A stretch of DNA of 64,000 nt from Syngnathus acus (taxonomy: Eukaryota > Chordata > Actinopteri > Syngnathiformes > Syngnathidae): positions 4,271,104 through 4,335,103 of the forward strand of contig NC_051105.1 in assembly GCF_901709675.1 (NCBI RefSeq). The letters are read 5' to 3'. The notes below the pieces were generated by a model. It searched no databases and was not told the origin of the DNA. It was given only the letters and a program-made list of their open reading frames with translations. Below, piece by piece: positions 1 to 45,100 of this stretch. The translations under genes were made by a program, and so were the position numbers. The first letter of the stretch is position 1. Each line of letters begins with the position of its first letter.

Positions 1-32179
<32,179 letters not shown>

Positions 32180-32816
32180 TTAACCTGAAATTATTATAAG
32201 ATGTATGGGTACATTGTAGTTCTTTAAGTCCTCAAGTGTTAGCTTAATGTTGAATTAAAGTTCATAATCTAATGAGTTTCAATACAAGAGCTGTATCATC
32301 ATCAGTGTGCATTTAATGTTAACCAGTGCATAAATGCATACAAGTACGGTATATATTTAAATATTATAACTGCCGAATATAAAGGACTCTGACATTTATT
32401 ATTGTGTAAAGTATTTCGCTTAAAAGTACCCTGGGGCATTTATTGACTCAACTGCAGAGTGTATTTGTTGTCTATTAGATGTGAGGCATTTTGTGGAGGT
32501 GGCTGTTTTTCCCCCAAATGAATTTCAGTGATAATGTTCAATAATATATTGATTATTCCCATAGGTAAATAGCGATATAAAATAATAATAATTCACTAAA
32601 ATCATCCATCCATATCTATCAGGATCTATATTAACACATTATTTCAAGAAATACAGCAATTATAATGTTGTTGCCGGACTTGAACTGCCAGAACAGAGTT
32701 GTCATTCTCAACATGATCAACACATGATGCATATCACAGCTATCATGTTACGCGACAAAAGCACACATGGGACACAGGACAAGTGTATTCACACTAGAAC
32801 ATGTCCAGCAACTTAC

Positions 32817-32851
32817 CGCGCGAGATCACATATGATCCTCCATCAAGCCGT
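32817..32851 (-). other. nalcn: Candidate nalcn 5' untranslated exon B
   Basis: 35 bases between an acceptor (CACTTGCTTAG) and a strong donor (CGCGGTAAGTTG) on the minus strand. It lies upstream of the ATG exon, which itself begins at an acceptor. No transcript evidence is available. Confidence 0.3.
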
Positions 32852-33036
32852 CTAAGCAAGTGTGAGTTCTTAATTGAGCGTTTGTGTGTGCGCGTGTGTG
32901 TGTACGGTGGATAGAAAAAGTTGTGTTGACTTTTTAGATCCGCTGCACAAAGTGGAAAAAGGTGTGTACAGGCTGTATGAGCATATGAACAGAAGAAGAG
33001 GAAATGACACTCTGAATGGAGACAAAGCGCACATAC

Positions 33037-33098
33037 CAAAGGGAAAAGTAAAGCTGAAATTGCTCCAGCACTGCACATAACATGCGATCAGGCATACC
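33037..33098 (-). other. nalcn: Candidate nalcn 5' untranslated exon A
   Basis: 62 bases between GTTATTTGCAG and CCCTTTG|GTATGT on the minus strand. Splice-site quality is its only support. Confidence 0.22.
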
Positions 33099-36000
33099 CT
33101 GCAAATAACACACAACAGTTAGTCAACATCATGGCTTGTATGGCGTACATTTACACTATACCCACATCTACATTACGCTCAGAGAGACAGGAATGCCCAC
33201 CACATCTGACATCAAGGCATATATGCGACACGCTCTGTGAATGGGTGACCGCATGTGGAGGAGGAGGACGGGGCAGACGATAAGGCAAGGTGGGACGGGG
33301 GACTCACTGTGAGGCTCCTCATTGGTGCGTTCATCCCCAGGGCACAGATAGGTGGAGGGACCAACCAGAGAGAGCAAAAAAGCAAGAGAGTTCACGATTT
33401 GCTGGAGAAAGAGATATGGGAAGACAATAGAGACAATTTAATCCATTGACATGAAACACAACTCCATATTCCACGAAATACGATAAAGTAGGGATGGACA
33501 AGGCGCGTACGGGTTCTATTCTATTGAGGGAATTTATCCAAGCAGGTTGAAATGAGTGTTACATCAAGGGTGATAGAACAATCTCTGCTAGGATGAAGGG
33601 GAAAGTTGATGAAGTACGGGTTGGAGAGAGTGGCTCTGAAGAAACGCCAGGAAGCAAAGCAGAAGATGGCAAAAATTAAGATGTTGAGGTTTTGGAGTGA
33701 ACAGGATGGATAGGAATAGAAATGAGCTCATCAGAGGGACAGCCAAGGTTTGATGTCTGGGGAAAGGTTTGAGAGAACCAAGGGTTTGGACACATCTGGA
33801 GGAGAGAAAGTGAGTACTATATAAGTGGAAGGGTCCCGAGACGGGGAGCAAGAGAAAGACGGAAAAGGAGGTTGACAAAGAAACACTTTGCATCGCTGCC
33901 CTTGTTCAATTCCAGGGTCCCCTTCCCGCTGGTATGAATATATTTTATCTAGCGGTGATCGGGCTAGTCAAAGCTCGCCCCATGAGGCTAATTCGAGAAC
34001 TTGCAAACAGGTGACGTTTGATATCTGAATTGGTTTTCTTGTTGAACAATTCGGAAAACAACCACACTTTCAGAAAATTAGACGATATACTAGAGTCAAA
34101 AATCACACCAATATCGGTGACAATGAAAGCAAATCTTGCTTACATTCAAAAAGCAACTAAAGCATTAAGTCAAGTTTATTTATATAGCCCTAAATCACAG
34201 GCAAAACTGCACAATTGTGTTTTGTTTTATCTTCCATGTTTTTGTGATTACCAAGGATTGCAAAAATGAGATAGCAACATACATACCTAGAATACACATA
34301 GAATAAGAAATATTATTGTGACACGGCGATATCATCTCTATTGTGGCTGCTCAGTGCATTATGACAATTTATCAACTTTTCAATCATGTATCCCTAATAA
34401 ATCGGCAAAACAAATCTCAGAATGATAACTGTTAAGTGAAAGCTGACCCTTGTTTGTGTTCCCATTTAAACTGCACTCACATTTAGAAACCATTAGAGCG
34501 TCTTGATTATTGCACTTAACATATATAGAGATGTGAGACAGAGTGACAAGAAAACCACTGCTATTATGTGGGAGGACCGGTGGCGAGAACAGCAATTAAT
34601 TTTCCATTCGGGGGAAAGAGGACATGTTCCTCGTAGACAGGATGCAATCACGTTAATTGCAAGTCTGGATAAGTATGTGGAGGTTTCACTTCTAGACTTT
34701 TGTAACTCTTTATAAAAACAAACACAAGAATATACGCAGCATTTGGTTAATAATATTAATAGTAATAACAATAATGACAATAATAATGCCAAGAGTTCGA
34801 CATAGAAATGTGCTAGTGTGGAACTAGTACTTTGCTATTTAGGGCCTGGCCCACTTGCTGTGATTGATGGAACAGTGTCTACCAGAAAATCCTATGGGTG
34901 AGCATTTTTTTGAGCTTCTCATGTTTTTCACTCCACCACACTGACTCCAAATGTGACATTTTGTATTGTATAAATGAGCTTCACTTAGCAATACCTCTGC
35001 TCTTCAGGATTATTTTGTTGCTTTGCAACTTTTAAAAATTCAAATTAAACCCATCAATGAAACAAATAAAATAATCAGAACAGAGAAGCATGATAAATAC
35101 GTTTTGGAAAAATGGAGCCAGAATTTGGGAAGGGGACAAATTTTCACAGCTCTGTATCAAGTTGGATTCTGCCAATTTAGAAATAAATGGAAATTCGAGG
35201 CAAAATGGTCTCATCAATATATGAACGTATATAAACATTGTGTTTTGATTGATATTGTGTGTACCTAATAAGTAATAATCAGACAATAATCCATTTTTCA
35301 TCTGCATCAGGGCGCTGCCACCTGTGGTTGCCTCCTAAAATCACAACACTGCTCAAAAATCAAACTTTTTTTTAATTGGAGGGTATGCCACACGGTGACT
35401 TGATCTTGGAAATAGTTGACTCATATTTTTTATTTCAATCAGTTTAGAAAGGGGACCAATATACAGAATGGATACTATTCTTGCACCCCGACTCCAGCTT
35501 TCTCTAGTCACATGAAAGAAAAATCAGAATGGTGTAATCAGATGTTGCCAAATAGTAAAATTGAGTTATGACTTCAACTCGTATCACCGCCACACAGTCA
35601 ATTAATCAAACTTACATATTATGATTTTGCAGTTTTAAAAAGGCAACTCAAAGCGCTTCTAGTTCATTAAAATCAACTATTGCCACCCGCCCCACCACTT
35701 ATACACAAGTACACAAACATACACAAGGGAAATAAAAGAATGAGAGAATAAGATTCAAGAAAATTCAAGGGTCCTTGGATAACCACTAAATATAAAATAA
35801 CACGTAGCTGTCAAACGCTGCACAAAATCATGCAAGGATTCCGAACAGGAAACGCACGTCCATACTGAGATGAATGACACCAAGACAGCCAAGGTTACTA
35901 TGGAAACGCGTTAGCGCTACAGCACCAGATCGCATTAAAAACAAGCCGAGCACAACACAAATATCATATCAGAGACCAAGGAGTGTAATACAAACCATTC

Positions 36001-36213
36001 ATAACATCTCCCAACCATGTCAAATTGTATTATAGAGAATACACGCGGAAAAAAAGAAGTCAAGGCCTGGTACGAAGGATGCGACATCTTCACTTCCTGT
36101 ACAGAACAAGCTAGCAGGTGGCAATTTCTCCAAATATAAACACAATGGTAGTACCAGGTGAACATCACGAGAATAATTCCGCGTCATATTTGGACGGACA
36201 ATAAATGACTTAC

Positions 36214-36340
36214 AGCAGCGTGTTTTTGCCCTCATCGACCGCGGAGCATCATGTCCGTGACATCAGCTGTTTTCATCCGGTGAGTCTGTCAATGTATACG
36301 TAGGGCTCGCGTAAGAGCTGTGCGCATGCGCAGACTGCAA
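36214..36340 (-). promoter_or_regulatory. nalcn: Candidate nalcn promoter and first untranslated exon
   Basis: A locally CpG-rich patch with a perfect NRF1 palindrome TGCGCATGCGCA (36321-36332) and a CRE-like TGACATCA (36258-36265). A minus-strand donor GCTGCT|GTAAGT lies at about 36214. NRF1 sites mark TATA-less promoters in vertebrates. A plus-strand donor CATCCG|GTGAGT also lies at 36278, so transcription could run both ways. Confidence 0.5.
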
Positions 36341-39107
36341 TCGCATCAGCAGCATCTGCAAGAGATGCGCTCCCAAGTCTCTATGGTAATACACGACCAG
36401 GACCCTCAAAGCTCAATCTTGATACGACTTTTAGTGCAATATTTTATAATGATTATTAATGAGCAGTTTTTGTGCGTATACAAATTAGGAGAAAAATGAC
36501 GTTTTGGTCGTTTTTTTTTTTTTCATAGTCAACTAAATATTTGGACATAACATTTAGTGGAGACTTATTCTACCCTGAAAAAGAATCTGCCACAGTCAAA
36601 ATTTAGTCTTTGAATAATAAAAATAGATTCAATTGGCGTAACCTGCAAGTTTTACCTTCCAGTAGTGTTATATATAATGGAAAGCAAACAAAATTATTTT
36701 TGATTGCCCTATTTTGAAATAATTCAAAGACTCCTTTCAGTTTAACCTGAAATTATGTTCTTAAAGTAAACCATGGCTGTATGTTTGTATTTTACTCTAA
36801 AAATAAAACCAAGATTGTCATAAAAATGAGTTAAAAAAAATGTTTTAAATACATTTTGAATAATAGGGTAAGGCAACAGAGGCGGTGCTACAGGGTGGCC
36901 AAGGGTCAAGAACCCTCCCGTCACTCTTTTGCCCCCAACCACTCCTATACCTATGGTAAAAACGCGATATGTTATTTTTCTGCCATTTTCACACTCTGGC
37001 CACAGTTTTTTTACATTTGTATGTGAATAATAAATTTACATTTACACAGTTAAACAGTGGAACAAAGATGTTCAAAATGTATACATGTACCGTTTAAACA
37101 AATAACCCCCAAAACAAACATTAATAAAAAATTAAATAAATAATAGAATGGTAAATAAGCTGTCCTGGCACTTTTTAAGTAACAAATAGCATAGAGACAT
37201 TTGACACAGATTATAGATTAGATAAATTACATTATATATGATTTTGGCCAAGTTTAAGCAAGAACAAATAAAGCCTACTGAGTCAGGAAATCATAGCGAT
37301 TGCCTTTTCAAAGCACAAGTAGCACATGTGAAAGCAATAGCACCCAAAGGGCCGCTAAAGAATCCCAGGAATCCCAATGATTTGACACTCACACAACAGC
37401 TGGAGCTTGAATTGGAAAAGCTACTCTGGACTTAGACATACTATGTAATGCTCAAAGGCATGATATTTGGGAGGCTGTGAATGTGATACAGGGTCAAGGG
37501 ATCTGGATGTCACCGGCTATCCCTCTGTATATTTCATTGACGGCACAAGAATGATAAGGAAATCATGTCAGTTCTTTGTCAGGGTTGTTTTCAGTAATAC
37601 TATATCAAGTTGCGGCGGTTTTATACAGCAACGATCGAGTCAGGTTTGGTGCTGCCACAAAATCTAATTGCAAGTGACAGTTAGAACCGCTAGGAAGACC
37701 ACCTGTATCGCCCTACCCACTTTTGAGGACTTGCATGTTGGATCAACTGAGACAAGAGCAGGAAAAAAAAAAAAAAACTCGTTCAGACCGTCCACATATT
37801 TGCCACTTCTTCCAGCTACTTCCCTTTGGTAGGCGCTATCGAATTATGCACACTAAAACCAACAAACATTCCAATACCTTCTTCCCTTTTGCCATTAACG
37901 CCCTTTTCAGCTGACTCAACATTCCATAGTGGAATTGTTACAAAGTGTATTATTATTAAATTCATTATTGTAACTTCAGCATCCCACATTATTTGCATGA
38001 CTGCAGTTAATTGCGATTCCACACTAACAGACACATCCTAATTAACACGCGACTGCTTAAGTCACATAACTTGACAACTCTCAGAATCATAGCTGTCATT
38101 GTTGGCTGCTAACACACTTTTGTATTCTTGCATAGCTCAACATATCTGTGTTTATGCATTATGTCCTAAATGTTCATTTTTGTTGCTTGCTGCTGTTATA
38201 CTCAAGTAACTAAGTAGCTTTTTTTTTTTTTAAAACATACTCAGCCAATAAAACCAATTCATTCTGAAACGTACCGTGCGTTTATCATCACATTTATTTC
38301 TCTGTGCCATCTATGGTAACATTCTGTGGTGGCATCACAAGAATATAAAAAAAAAGCTAATACTGTCGATGGTAAAATCTTTTGAGATTTGCTGTTTCAT
38401 GTGACTTCAAATTCCATGTGTGATTTTTAAAGGGGAAGTCAACCCCAAAAAATGTTTGCAATAATATTTTCAGTGGAAACACAGATTAATGTTTCCTTTG
38501 TAGAATATGAGTGAAGAAGGAAAATCCACCTGTTTATATCCATCTCACGAGGTGGCCATTTTGCTGTCGACTAAAAATGACATCACAGTTGTCAGGTCTC
38601 AAGTCACAACCAATAACGGCTCACCAGTTGTCTGAAGCTGAGCCATTATTGGGTGAATTTTGCTTGTCCAAAATTTTGGGCATTTGGCTCAGTCATGTCT
38701 CAAAGTTACATATTTCCTTCTATCTTCCATGTAAAACCAAATTCTAATGGCAGGTCCCGAGCCCATGAAAAGGATCATCTGGAAAAACGAAAGAGGAGGG
38801 GGAAAAAGTGAAACCAAAAAAATAATAGTCTGCTTTTCATTACATTCTTAAACTGTTGGGAGAACGTTTCAGTTTGGCAGTTTTCCCCCGTGGAACTCTG
38901 GGCCAGAACTGCTGCGCCTGAGAGTCACAACTAATGAAAGGCACTTGTAAGAGAAGAAATCAGGCCAGCCTGCTGCTTTTTCTCTCCACCATTCGTTTTC
39001 TCTCCCCTCTTTTTTTTCTTCTTCTTCTTCCTGCAACTGTCAGCAAAGGGAGAGTGGGAAAATTCCTTCAAGCTACTTTAACTTCAGGTTAACTGTGGGA
39101 TCTAAAC
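36341..39107. other. Intergenic region between nalcn and itgbl1
   Basis: 2.8 kb between the head-to-head genes. It contains a copy of dispersed repeat family 2 (38429-38600) and a pyrimidine-rich run (about 38980-39035) just before the itgbl1 start. No gene or TATA box identified. Confidence 0.7.
38429..38600 (+). repeat. Dispersed repeat family 2, copy 2
   Basis: Begins AAAGGGGAAGTCAACCCC and shares several phrases with 21093-21300. Borders uncertain; the family is not identified. Confidence 0.55.
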
Positions 39108-39199
39108 ATGCACACTGAAGTTTGGGTGCAGCCCGCGCTAGTGCCGCTGATTCTAATTCTGCTCTCTAGCGTGGAGGACACATTGTTACAGTCTGTGAG
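39108..39199 (+). CDS. itgbl1: itgbl1 exon 1: start codon and signal peptide
   Basis: [20 protein letters not shown] and onward is a plausible secretory leader. A at -3 supports the start. It ends AG before a GTGAGT donor (phase 2); the next exon adds C, giving Ser31. The leader is not recognisably similar to human beyond being hydrophobic. Confidence 0.85.
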
Positions 39200-42100
39200 G
39201 TGAGTTTCTGCACAACTTCATGTAAAAATATGTTTTTCGTGTTTATTTTGGGGTGAGTTGAGGGTGCTGCGGGAAAGGAGGTGCCGAATATGCTGACATA
39301 GATAATGCAACATGCAGTGCAGAAAAGTTGACGATTCTGTTTGCACTTTTTGGTGTGTTGTCAACTCTGGAGTCTGACTTTTAAATGAGTCTTTGTGTAA
39401 GTTTTGTTATTTTTAATTCAAGCTGAAGACAGCCCTTCAAAAACATCAGATCATTTTAGATGCATACTACATTTATATGAATACATACTGTCGAGTTGGA
39501 TTATCATGAATTAGTTTAAATGGTTAATTGTAATAACAAAAAACTTAATTCCAAGAAATCATTATATTTGTTGAATCGTATTTTGTTTCATTTTATTACA
39601 ATTATTTGAGTAAAGAAAATTCAGAATACTTATGAAATTAAAATACATAGTAATCATATCTATAGTTTAGGTTAACATCTATTTTTATTTATACAATTAT
39701 TTTGTCTCCACAAGCAAACTTAACCATGTGCATGCTATCACCATTCATATCAATGCAATTTTCATAATATTCAACGTAACGGGATGTAATATGAATTAAA
39801 TAAACACTGATGGACACTTCATTAGGCAATCGTGCAATTTCATCAGAATGAATGTAACATTCAATAATGCTGGATTTCAATTGGAGTATTACCTTAACCA
39901 TATGATCGCTATTTGTGGTTGTACTTTCCAGTACAGTATAATTCTGTAATTGGCTTTGCTGATTCTTTTGAATGGCGGAGAAAGAATCACAGGAATAAAT
40001 GTTCAAACTGTGCATAACAATATAGTGGCTCAAACTGTCTTTTTCTAATCCAGTACTGTACATTTGATTACAGTTCATTCGATCTCTTAGAAGTGTTTGT
40101 TTTCAAACATTTACGTAGGATAATTCATTCATTCACTCGTTTGAACCACGTACTATACTCACGAGGGTCGCAGGATTGCTGGAGCCAATCACATCAGTCT
40201 TTGGGCAGTAGGCAAGGTACGCCCAATTGCAGGGCACATATAACAACCAATCATGCTCACAATCACACCGACGGACAATTCGGAGTGGTCAATGGGCCTA
40301 CCATGCATGTTTTTGGAATGTAGGAGGAAATCAGAGCACCCCAGGAAACCCACGCAGGCATGGGGAGAACACACAAACTCCACACAGGAAGGCTAGAGCT
40401 GGAATTGAACCCTGCACCTCTGAACTGTGAGGCAGACGTGCTAATCAGTGCACCACCGTAATGTTGTGGCAACTTCCCTGCTGAATGAAAAGTTTGTTAC
40501 AATTTGCATCATCTAGGTGTTGTTTTGGCCATTAATTGGTAAACCCTCACACATTACCCACGAGAAGCAGCCACAGCTTTCCATTGGTTTCTCCATTTTT
40601 TTTTTCTCAAAGAAGTATAACAATAGCTGCAGTGGGTGTGAGTCATCCATTAATGAAGGTCCTGCACTGCTAAAACAAAAGTGAAGTAGATGGAGGTGTA
40701 GTCTTGGCAACTAAAGGAGAACAAAGACTTTTAATTACAATCTTGGATGCATGTGACATCCAAAAGCGAGCAACCTGAAAAGAAAATCGGATAAATTCAT
40801 CAGTTAAAGAATAGTATGCCCAGAATCTTAATTCGGCATCTTAACGAAACAATCCGGAGAACTGTATTCTTTTAATGTAGCTGCAACCTTTTCTGTCATA
40901 CTATACGAACTTCCGCAAAGGCATGCTTGTGTGAGTTTGATGTGGAAGACCTGAATTGCGCAGCTGGTGGAGGACAGATGACTTCAATCATACTCTTGTT
41001 GACATTCACGCAAATAGCATTGAATAGATTCCATTACCTCAACCCCTGTTCATTGGCAGCAGAGTGTCGGACATTTGTGTAGCTGATGTGAGATAAATGA
41101 CCCCAACCCTGGGTTACTATTAGTATAGTGGTTCATATAGTTGACTTGTGTATCTGGTGTGCGTTCAATTCTCATTACCGCAATTCCTGGTAAAGCAGTT
41201 GTCCACATGGTTTCATTTTTTTCTGGATCTTATGTGCAGACCTTCATCTTTGGTTGTTGGTAGCCTTCACATAACTGACTTGTGCAAATTGTTTTTTTTT
41301 GGTAGTGCAGTCATTCAAATAGCTGACTTACTTTTGTCTTTTGGAAGATAACCCTTGCTCTTTTCTGTTTTTTTTATTAGCCAGGTGGCCGGCGTGTGTC
41401 GACTCTCCTCTGAGTCTTCCCTGCGTCGCTGCCGGACACCCGATGGCAACATCTGCAGCGGGAGGGGCAAGTGCGACTGCGGAGTGTGCGTGTGCCAGGC
41501 GTCAGATCCAGAGAAATTCTATGGGCCTCGCTGCGAGTGCCATGACTGGGTCTGTGCCACACACAATGAAAAAAATTGTAATGGTGCGTACACAAAGCGG
41601 ATGTCATGACATATGCAGCACAAGCTGATGATTCACTCAAGGTGTCAAAAGACATCCCAAAATAATTTCTGTATTTCTGCTACAACATAAGCAGCTTTTC
41701 CATTACTGCAGGGATGAGCAATATATTTTTGGTTGTTTTTGAGGGGAAATAATGGGGAACAACTTCCGTGGGCCAAGATGATTCGCCTTGATAATAACAG
41801 GCCATGTTGTTTCTGGTTGTGGCTCAGTTAAAAAAATAAAATAAAAAAATAAAGTATATTTGGTGCCTCAAAATTTTGAAGGTTGCAGTTTTCAGTTTGT
41901 TGATCGCTTTGTACTTTTTAGGATTCTGTGGAAGGAGGAACAGCTCAGTCATGAGTCATGTTGCAAAATTAGAAAATAGGCTGCTCTAACAAATGTGAAA
42001 AATGATGTGTTTGTTGGTGTTGTTTTCACTTAGCTGGCTACTTATTGATTCATAGCTATAGCCACAACATGTTAGAAATAGGTGAGACAGACTACCATTC

Positions 42101-45100
42101 TCACTATGAAAGAATAGAAAGGAACCAAGTCATTCATTTTCCAAGCTGCTTATCCTCACTGGGGTCGTGGGCGTGCTGGAGCTTATTCGAGCAGTCTAGG
42201 CGAAAGGCAGACTAAACCCTCAACTGGTCATGAGCCAATCACAGAGCAGAAATAGACAACCATACACACTTATGGACTATTTAGAGTTTTAAATTTACCT
42301 ACCATGAATAATTTGGAAATATGGGAAGAAACTGAAGTACAAGGAGAATTTAAAGGCTGCACAGGAAGGCCGGGGGCCAGACTCGGACCTACAATCTCCA
42401 CACTGTTGGGTCAATGTCTGAACCAGTCTTCCACTGTGCCGCATGGAAGGAAATAAACATCTCAACGAGTAATGTGAAAACATAAATTCATTCTATAAGA
42501 GTCAAGTGTGACCACATAATTGTCATGGGCTGCTCACATTGTAATCAATACTAATTGTAACATGTGATGTAAACATTGCACAATTGTGCTTTTGTGACAT
42601 CCTACATTACGGGTGTCAAACTCAAGGCCTGGGGGCCAAACCCGGCCCGCCAGATAATTTTCTGAGGTCCATTCATGTCAGTACTAAAATTGCACATTGT
42701 CTTCACTTTAAAAAAAAATGCTTTAGATACAGCTAGCATTTTATTACCATTTATCTTTTTAAAATATTTGAACATTTTTTTACTTGTCTCAGATTTGAAA
42801 ACTAGTTCTTCATCAATTTGTTGTGTAGTCTATACTGTATATAATATGAGGCATTCGTACATTTATTTGGTAACAGCATGAGTGGGTGTCTGTGTTCTGC
42901 AACTGACTAGGAGCCAAAGTCAACTGGGTTAGGCTCCAACTGCGCAAGACCCTGAACAGAATAAGTGGCCTCGGAAATGGATGGATGCACGATTGCACAG
43001 ATGGTGCAAACTTACCTTTTACTAAGATTTCTGAAAGAATAAATGGGTGAGCTTGCATTGTATTTAGTTGTATAGGCCTGTATGTTTATTATACTACAGG
43101 TACTACATTCAGATGTCAAAAAGGTGCAGTTGCGTAGGGGAGCAGGTCAACAGTAATAGAGATATGAATAGGCGGTGGTTGCACGTGATGACTTTGGGAG
43201 TGATTTATTTGGCCAGACAACACGGCTGCCGCGAGAAGCTCATTATGGTTCAGCAGTCTGGAACAATGAGGCCCGACTTTTCGGCCCCCGATAATGGGCT
43301 TTCACTCACCGCTGCACTGCTTGGCATCTGAGGAGGGATGGTGTTTCACACCTTGACGCACAGTAACGCACCAAAACACACTGACATGTAAAGGATCGGG
43401 AAATAGCGCACCCACAGTACCATATACAAGTGAAATAGAAATATTATCAAAGCTGAACAGAGCAGAGCCAAGCTCTTTGCTTGTTGTTTAAAACTGGTTG
43501 CCTATTTCTCACCTTATCTCTGTTGCCCTTCAGTTTGGCGAGTGGCTCTTTAACGTTGAAGATTTTCAATTTGCCGATATTGCAAACTCTTCAAGATGAG
43601 TTATTTTCTTGAGTATATCGAGAGGATTGTACCTTCAAAGGCAGGGCTTTTGTTCCTTTTGTAGCTTTCAGTTGCAACTCCATAATGTCCTGCCTCTTTT
43701 GGTTTCAGTGCTTGAGGGTGTGTTTTTTTTGTTGTTCTGTAAAAAGCGGAGGTGGAGGAGGTATTATAAGGACGTATACTGTATGGCATTCCTTCACATG
43801 CAGAAATATCCATGTTCCATTTAACGAAGATGAGGGAATACTAGGGAAGATGAGAGAAATAAATAAATACTAGGGTCTCTGGCATTTCATTCACAGCAAA
43901 GAAAAAAATATGTTTTATAGAACGAAATGCACAATTCTCTTTCTTTTTTTCCATGTTATACTACTACTAATTATTATTATTATTATTATTATTTATGCAC
44001 ATATGTGTGTATTTTGTTTCTTTTTTCTTTAATGGGAGCTCACCCTTGGGAAACGTTCCTTTTCGCCAATGCTGTCAGGACATGACGTTTGTTGGTGTTT
44101 CTCATTTGATCTGAGGGAAAAAGAAATATGGTAAACAGTGTGAAAGAAAGAAAAGTCCGAGTGCACACAATTTCAGTGAGCACACGTAGGATTTTACAGC
44201 TGTGCTAGGGTGTGTTCCCTAATTTAGTGTCATACATTCCAATACAGTATTACATGATTTACTGTTGCCCCAAACATCCACTGTGCTTGTTAATTAAAAT
44301 GAAAATTTAAGGTGTACCTCATTTCAGCAAATGTCAGGATTAACATTGAGCAGAGCAACATTATGGTACCCTTGACCAACATCTGCTCACCAAATGTGCG
44401 AAAATGTCCTATCATTCTATCCATGTTTTTTTCTATTCCCTCTCTTAATGTTAATCTCTTTATGATTTGAGCAGATTTTTTGCAAGTCACGGAATTTCCA
44501 TAATGTCCTGCCGTACGGAAATTGTTTACAAATCCATCACAATAACATGAGAAGAGCAACTGAGGATTATTTCACATCTTTTTTGAATAACTTGTGGTGT
44601 TCAGGCTCAACGTGGCACTGGATTTAAAAAAAAAAAAAAATCTCTCCCTCCCTCCTCACTGAATAGCCACGTGAAGTCTGTTCCACTCTCTCCAACTTTG
44701 ACTCACCATGCTGAGGAGTGTATTTTCCTCTGCTGTGTTTATATGGACAGAAAAATGGTTCTTCCTTGGCCTATATGCCCCAACAGTCAAAGGTTTCAAT
44801 AAAATAGTTTAGGTATTTTAGCATCACTGTTGCTAACTCAATGCAATAAAAACATAACCCTGGCCTCACACTTGGTTGAGCTAAAGTAGAACTTTAGAGG
44901 CTGAGCCCAACTGCTCTCCGATCCAGAACTATCCTTATTGGTGCAACCTCTGTACTTTTTCTGGCTGGAGCCTCAGGGATTTCAGGCTTTGCTGCCAAGA
45001 GCAAGCGAGCATCGCACCCAAGGGCCAATGTGTCAACAGCAGTACACATCAAATGCCTCCAAATGTAGTACAGCAATTACATAACTGCAATTGGGTTTTG

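Noticed and set aside
33588-33893. 101-codon open frame on the minus strand upstream of nalcn
   Set aside because: Serine- and phenylalanine-rich chance translation of a purine-rich plus strand.
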